From NCBI RefSeq assembly GCF_000430785.1, contig NZ_AUMR01000057.1, positions 1-34,932 on the forward strand: a stretch of 34,932 nucleotides of DNA. Direction: 5' to 3'. The stretch's first letter is position 1, and every line of letters starts with the position of its first letter. The position numbers and the translations under genes were made by a program. This stretch comes from Ectobacillus panaciterrae DSM 19096 (lineage in GTDB: Bacteria; Bacillota; Bacilli; Bacillales; Bacillaceae_G). Below are positions 33,192-34,932 of this stretch, one piece after another. The notes under the pieces are model-generated. The model saw only the letters and a program-made list of their open reading frames with translations, did not search any database and was not told the DNA's origin.

Positions 33192-33219
33192 GTGTTTACA
33201 TATCAATGTTATCGGAAGT
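33192..33219 (-). repeat. dif-like site 6, reverse orientation
   Basis: On the minus strand: left arm ACTTCCGATAA intact (33219-33209), then CATTGA, then TATGTAAACAC, one T short of the usual right arm. It sits directly behind the ggt terminator, 5.5 kb from site 5 and opposite in orientation to sites 1-5. Confidence 0.45.
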
Positions 33220-33256
33220 TCAAGTTATTTTTGATAGAAAGATCCAACACTAAAAA

Positions 33257-33287
33257 AAGCAAGGGAACCCCATCGTTTCTCTTGCTT
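33257..33287 (-). terminator. Terminator of the YheO-type regulator
   Basis: On the minus strand AAGCAAGAGAA / TTCCCTTGCTT with a 9-nt loop and a T7 run, overlapping the stop codon region. Confidence 0.75.
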
Positions 33288-33984
33288 ACTTTTTATCCTT
33301 ATCAATCATTTTCAAATACCTATATACACTAGGTTCAGATATATTCAGTAACTCAGCGACTTGAGATACGGCGCCTTTTAATTGGAATATTCCTTTTTTG
33401 TATAACTGGTTTATGATTTCAATTTTTTGTTCTTGCTTTAGGGCGATATTTGGATTTAAGAGGGATGGATCGACGACCGAGTATACGATCTCATCAATAG
33501 AGTCTGAAAAATATTCGATAATTTCATTATCGTGATGCTCTTCTATGGTTTTCTTTTTCGAAGTGGCAGTCTCATCTTCTATTGGGCTAAACATATTTAG
33601 TTGGAGCTGAGCTAAGTCTAGAATGTCATTTGCAATTTTCTTATGTTTGCTAAAATCAAAATTGATACAAAGCATACCGATTAATTCTTTATTTTCATCT
33701 TTAATAAAATAAGTAGAACCACGAATTTCTGTCCCTAATTTTGTAATTCCTTTGTAGTTTGTTACATAGTCTTTATCTTGATACGTTTTGTCTTTCATCA
33801 TTTTAAGTGCAAGTTCTGTTAATGGTGCATTGTTTGTTCGACCACTAATATGATTATTTGCAATGGCTCCAACATAAGAGTTATCTTTCTCGATGATGTG
33901 TAAAATCACTTCATAGTTTTCTCCTAGGACTATACCTAAAAATTCAACTAGTTTTTTGTAGTGACTCATAACTTTCTCATTCAT
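33286..33984 (-). CDS. YheO/DauR-type regulator (PAS-like domain plus HTH)
   Basis: 232 residues. The N-terminal YheO-like PAS domain (about 5-115) has VILHIIEKDNSYVGAIANNHISGR and GSTYFIKDENKELIGMLCINFD. The C-terminal HTH (about 185-232) has KGAVSQVAELLNISEPSVYRYLK. Proteins of this group, such as DauR of Pseudomonas, control amino-acid catabolic genes. It is divergent from the broken ridA gene, a common pairing for this family. The start is ATG 33984 with GAGGAG 8-9 nt upstream; GTG 33999 lies on the ribosome binding site. Confidence 0.85.
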   Translation of the reverse strand: MNEKVMSHYKKLVEFLGIVLGENYEVILHIIEKDNSYVGAIANNHISGRTNNAPLTELALKMMKDKTYQDKDYVTNYKGITKLGTEIRGSTYFIKDENKELIGMLCINFDFSKHKKIANDILDLAQLQLNMFSPIEDETATSKKKTIEEHHDNEIIEYFSDSIDEIVYSVVDPSLLNPNIALKQEQKIEIINQLYKKGIFQLKGAVSQVAELLNISEPSVYRYLKMIDKDKK

Positions 33985-34200
33985 AATATTACTCCTCACA
34001 AATGATAATAAACTGTATATGAATATCCCTGTAAAACTTATGAGGGAATAGACGAAAAAAAGGAAAATCTAAATTTATCTAAGTTTAACAATTTTTTAAT
34101 AAATCTTCCAGAGCAAAAAAGTCGATATAACTCCATTACACCTAGAATTCATATAGGATAAATAGGATGGATCCTAGGATTTTGGATATATATCTTAACA

Positions 34201-34238
34201 AAAAAGGGGTATATGTCTTTTTTTGAATACCCCTTTTT
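34201..34238. terminator. Bidirectional hairpin between divergent genes
   Basis: AAAAAGGGGTAT / ATACCCCTTTTT with a 14-nt loop in the 352-bp gap 33985-34336. It could insulate the two promoters or attenuate a transcript into ridA. Confidence 0.55.
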
Positions 34239-34336
34239 AGATAGATTCCAAATAATAATCTTTTCTAGAAATTTTAAAAAATTAAATTGCGATTGAATAT
34301 TAATGATAATAAAAAATTATAAAAGAGGTGTTTTAA

Positions 34337-34592
34337 ATGAAAAAGTATCCGGAAGCGATTGGTCCTTATTCAGCATATCGTAGAGTAGGTAATTTGGTTT
34401 ATACGTCTGGACAACTTCCAATTAACCCTGAAACGAATGAATTTCCATGTGATAAAATTGAGGGTCAAACAAGACAAGCTCTATTAAATGTAAAGGCGAT
34501 CATCGAAGAAAATGGCGGATCGATGGATGATATTATAAAAACAACTGTTTTTATAGATGATATGAATGATTTCAATGCAATGAATGAAGTAT
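34337..34592 (+). pseudogene. ridA-like gene interrupted by an insertion element
   Basis: RidA (reactive intermediate deaminase) hydrolyses enamine/imine products of PLP enzymes. The frame starts MKKYPEAIGPYSAYRRVGN and includes YTSGQLPINP and IIEENGGSMDDIIKTTVFI; it keeps homology up to MNDFNAMNEV (residue ~85 of ~125). It then runs into CELPRT and a stop supplied by the inserted element. The missing C-terminus contains the family's substrate-binding Arg region, so the product is very probably inactive. AAGAGGTG precedes the ATG. Confidence 0.85.
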
Positions 34593-34932
34593 GTGAACTA
34601 CCACGAACCTAGAGGTATCGTGGCTTCTGAAAAGAAGCTACATAGTCTCTAGTTTCGTCCCTTCGGGGTAAGTTCACCAGACTCAGTTAGGAGAAGTCCC
34701 AGCTACGTTAATGAGGTCATGACACCTTCGGTTGACGCACCAGACCGTTGCTCTGTCGTCCATGTTTAAGTAGGGCTGAGGTAAGGCTCGGTGACATGGA
34801 TGTAAAAAGCCTTTTTAACTTTGTCGAGGTATCGAAAAAAGTTGTTGATTCAACTTGGAAATGATGTGAAACAACTCATGCACGATATAGCCAATAGATA
34901 CTATTTTAGAATAGTCGAAATAGAAGTAGATA
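34593..34932. mobile_element. IS200/IS605-like element, one end, continuing past the window
   Basis: It begins inside ridA at GTGAACTACC and carries the terminal hairpin CCACGA-ACCT / AGGT-A-TCGTGG (34601-34623) with the same bulged A as the solo copies at 2519 and 20504. It is followed by CTTCT, another small stem and ~170 bp of strongly structured sequence (for example TCCATGT...ACATGGA pairing near 34758-34799). No target duplication can be judged because the far end is outside. Confidence 0.65.
34806..34932 (+). CDS. Partial transposase-like frame (TnpA, Y1 type), possibly degenerate
   Basis: Open frame reading FLTLSRYRKKLLIQLGNDV, then KQLMHDIANRYYFRIVEIEVD to the edge. This fits the early part of IS200/IS605 TnpA (…YRxK, a helix, then a strand ending before the metal-binding HxH, expected just beyond the window). 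Upstream is an in-frame TAA at 34803 and no good ATG with a ribosome binding site, so the N-terminus may be broken or frameshifted. Confidence 0.4.

Noticed and set aside
34624-34800. Group I intron (IStron-like) in the element end
   Set aside because: Short stretches such as GTTCACCAGACTC and GATATAGCC loosely recall intron core elements, but I could not assemble a consistent set of core pairings in order.
1-34932. CRISPR arrays, tRNA and rRNA genes
   Set aside because: No regularly spaced identical repeats with unique spacers, no tRNA cloverleaf pattern and no rRNA-like stretches were seen on reading both strands.

Overview
The window looks like a chromosomal segment from a low-GC, endospore-forming member of the Bacillaceae. 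The evidence is strong AGGAGG-type ribosome binding sites with frequent TTG/GTG starts, a HutP-type histidine utilisation system, a GudB/RocG-type glutamate dehydrogenase, a self-sufficient CYP102A P450, a YkhA thioesterase and a possible coat-like gene. No rRNA, tRNA, CRISPR array or phage block is visible.

Layout. 1-0.8 kb: a divergent MarR-type regulator and YczE-like membrane protein share two palindromic operators. 0.8-3.7 kb: mostly non-coding or decayed DNA with 21-bp periodic repeats, an untracked 57-residue gene behind a forespore-type promoter, two copies of a ~180 bp dispersed repeat, a solo IS200/IS605-like hairpin and a DinB gene. 3.7-17.8 kb: a rearranged hut region. It runs AraC-type regulator, broken copies of hutU and of a transporter, hutP, an attenuated leader, hutH, an amino-acid permease, a CPBP protease, then hutU-hutI-hutG and an MFS transporter. 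Together HutH, HutU, HutI and HutG turn histidine into glutamate plus formamide. 18-19.4 kb: gudB, which can feed that glutamate into 2-oxoglutarate and ammonia. 19.4-22 kb: two more dispersed repeats, ykhA, another solo hairpin, a YjdM/PhnA protein and a Gly/Pro-rich, Arg/Ser-rich protein.

22.3-26 kb: an ArsR-type regulator and a CYP102A P450-reductase fusion in one operon. 26.1-28.5 kb: the most unusual stretch. A truncated gene is followed by five 28-29 bp sites that closely resemble the Bacillus XerC/XerD site dif. They lie around very small genes, mostly zinc-ribbon or membrane proteins, and two of the blocks repeat the same layout with different genes. 28.6-33.1 kb: an attenuator-like RNA, a histidine kinase/response regulator pair and a secreted gamma-glutamyltransferase with an extra C-terminal domain, with a sixth dif-like site in reverse orientation just after it. 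33.3-34.9 kb: a YheO/DauR-type regulator divergent from a ridA gene that is cut by an IS200/IS605-like element running off the right edge.

The main candidate for an undescribed system is the dif-like array with its small gene cassettes, comparable in logic to the pdif modules of Acinetobacter plasmids. Second is the five-copy structured intergenic repeat. Both rest on reading the sequence by eye and need genome-scale comparison.
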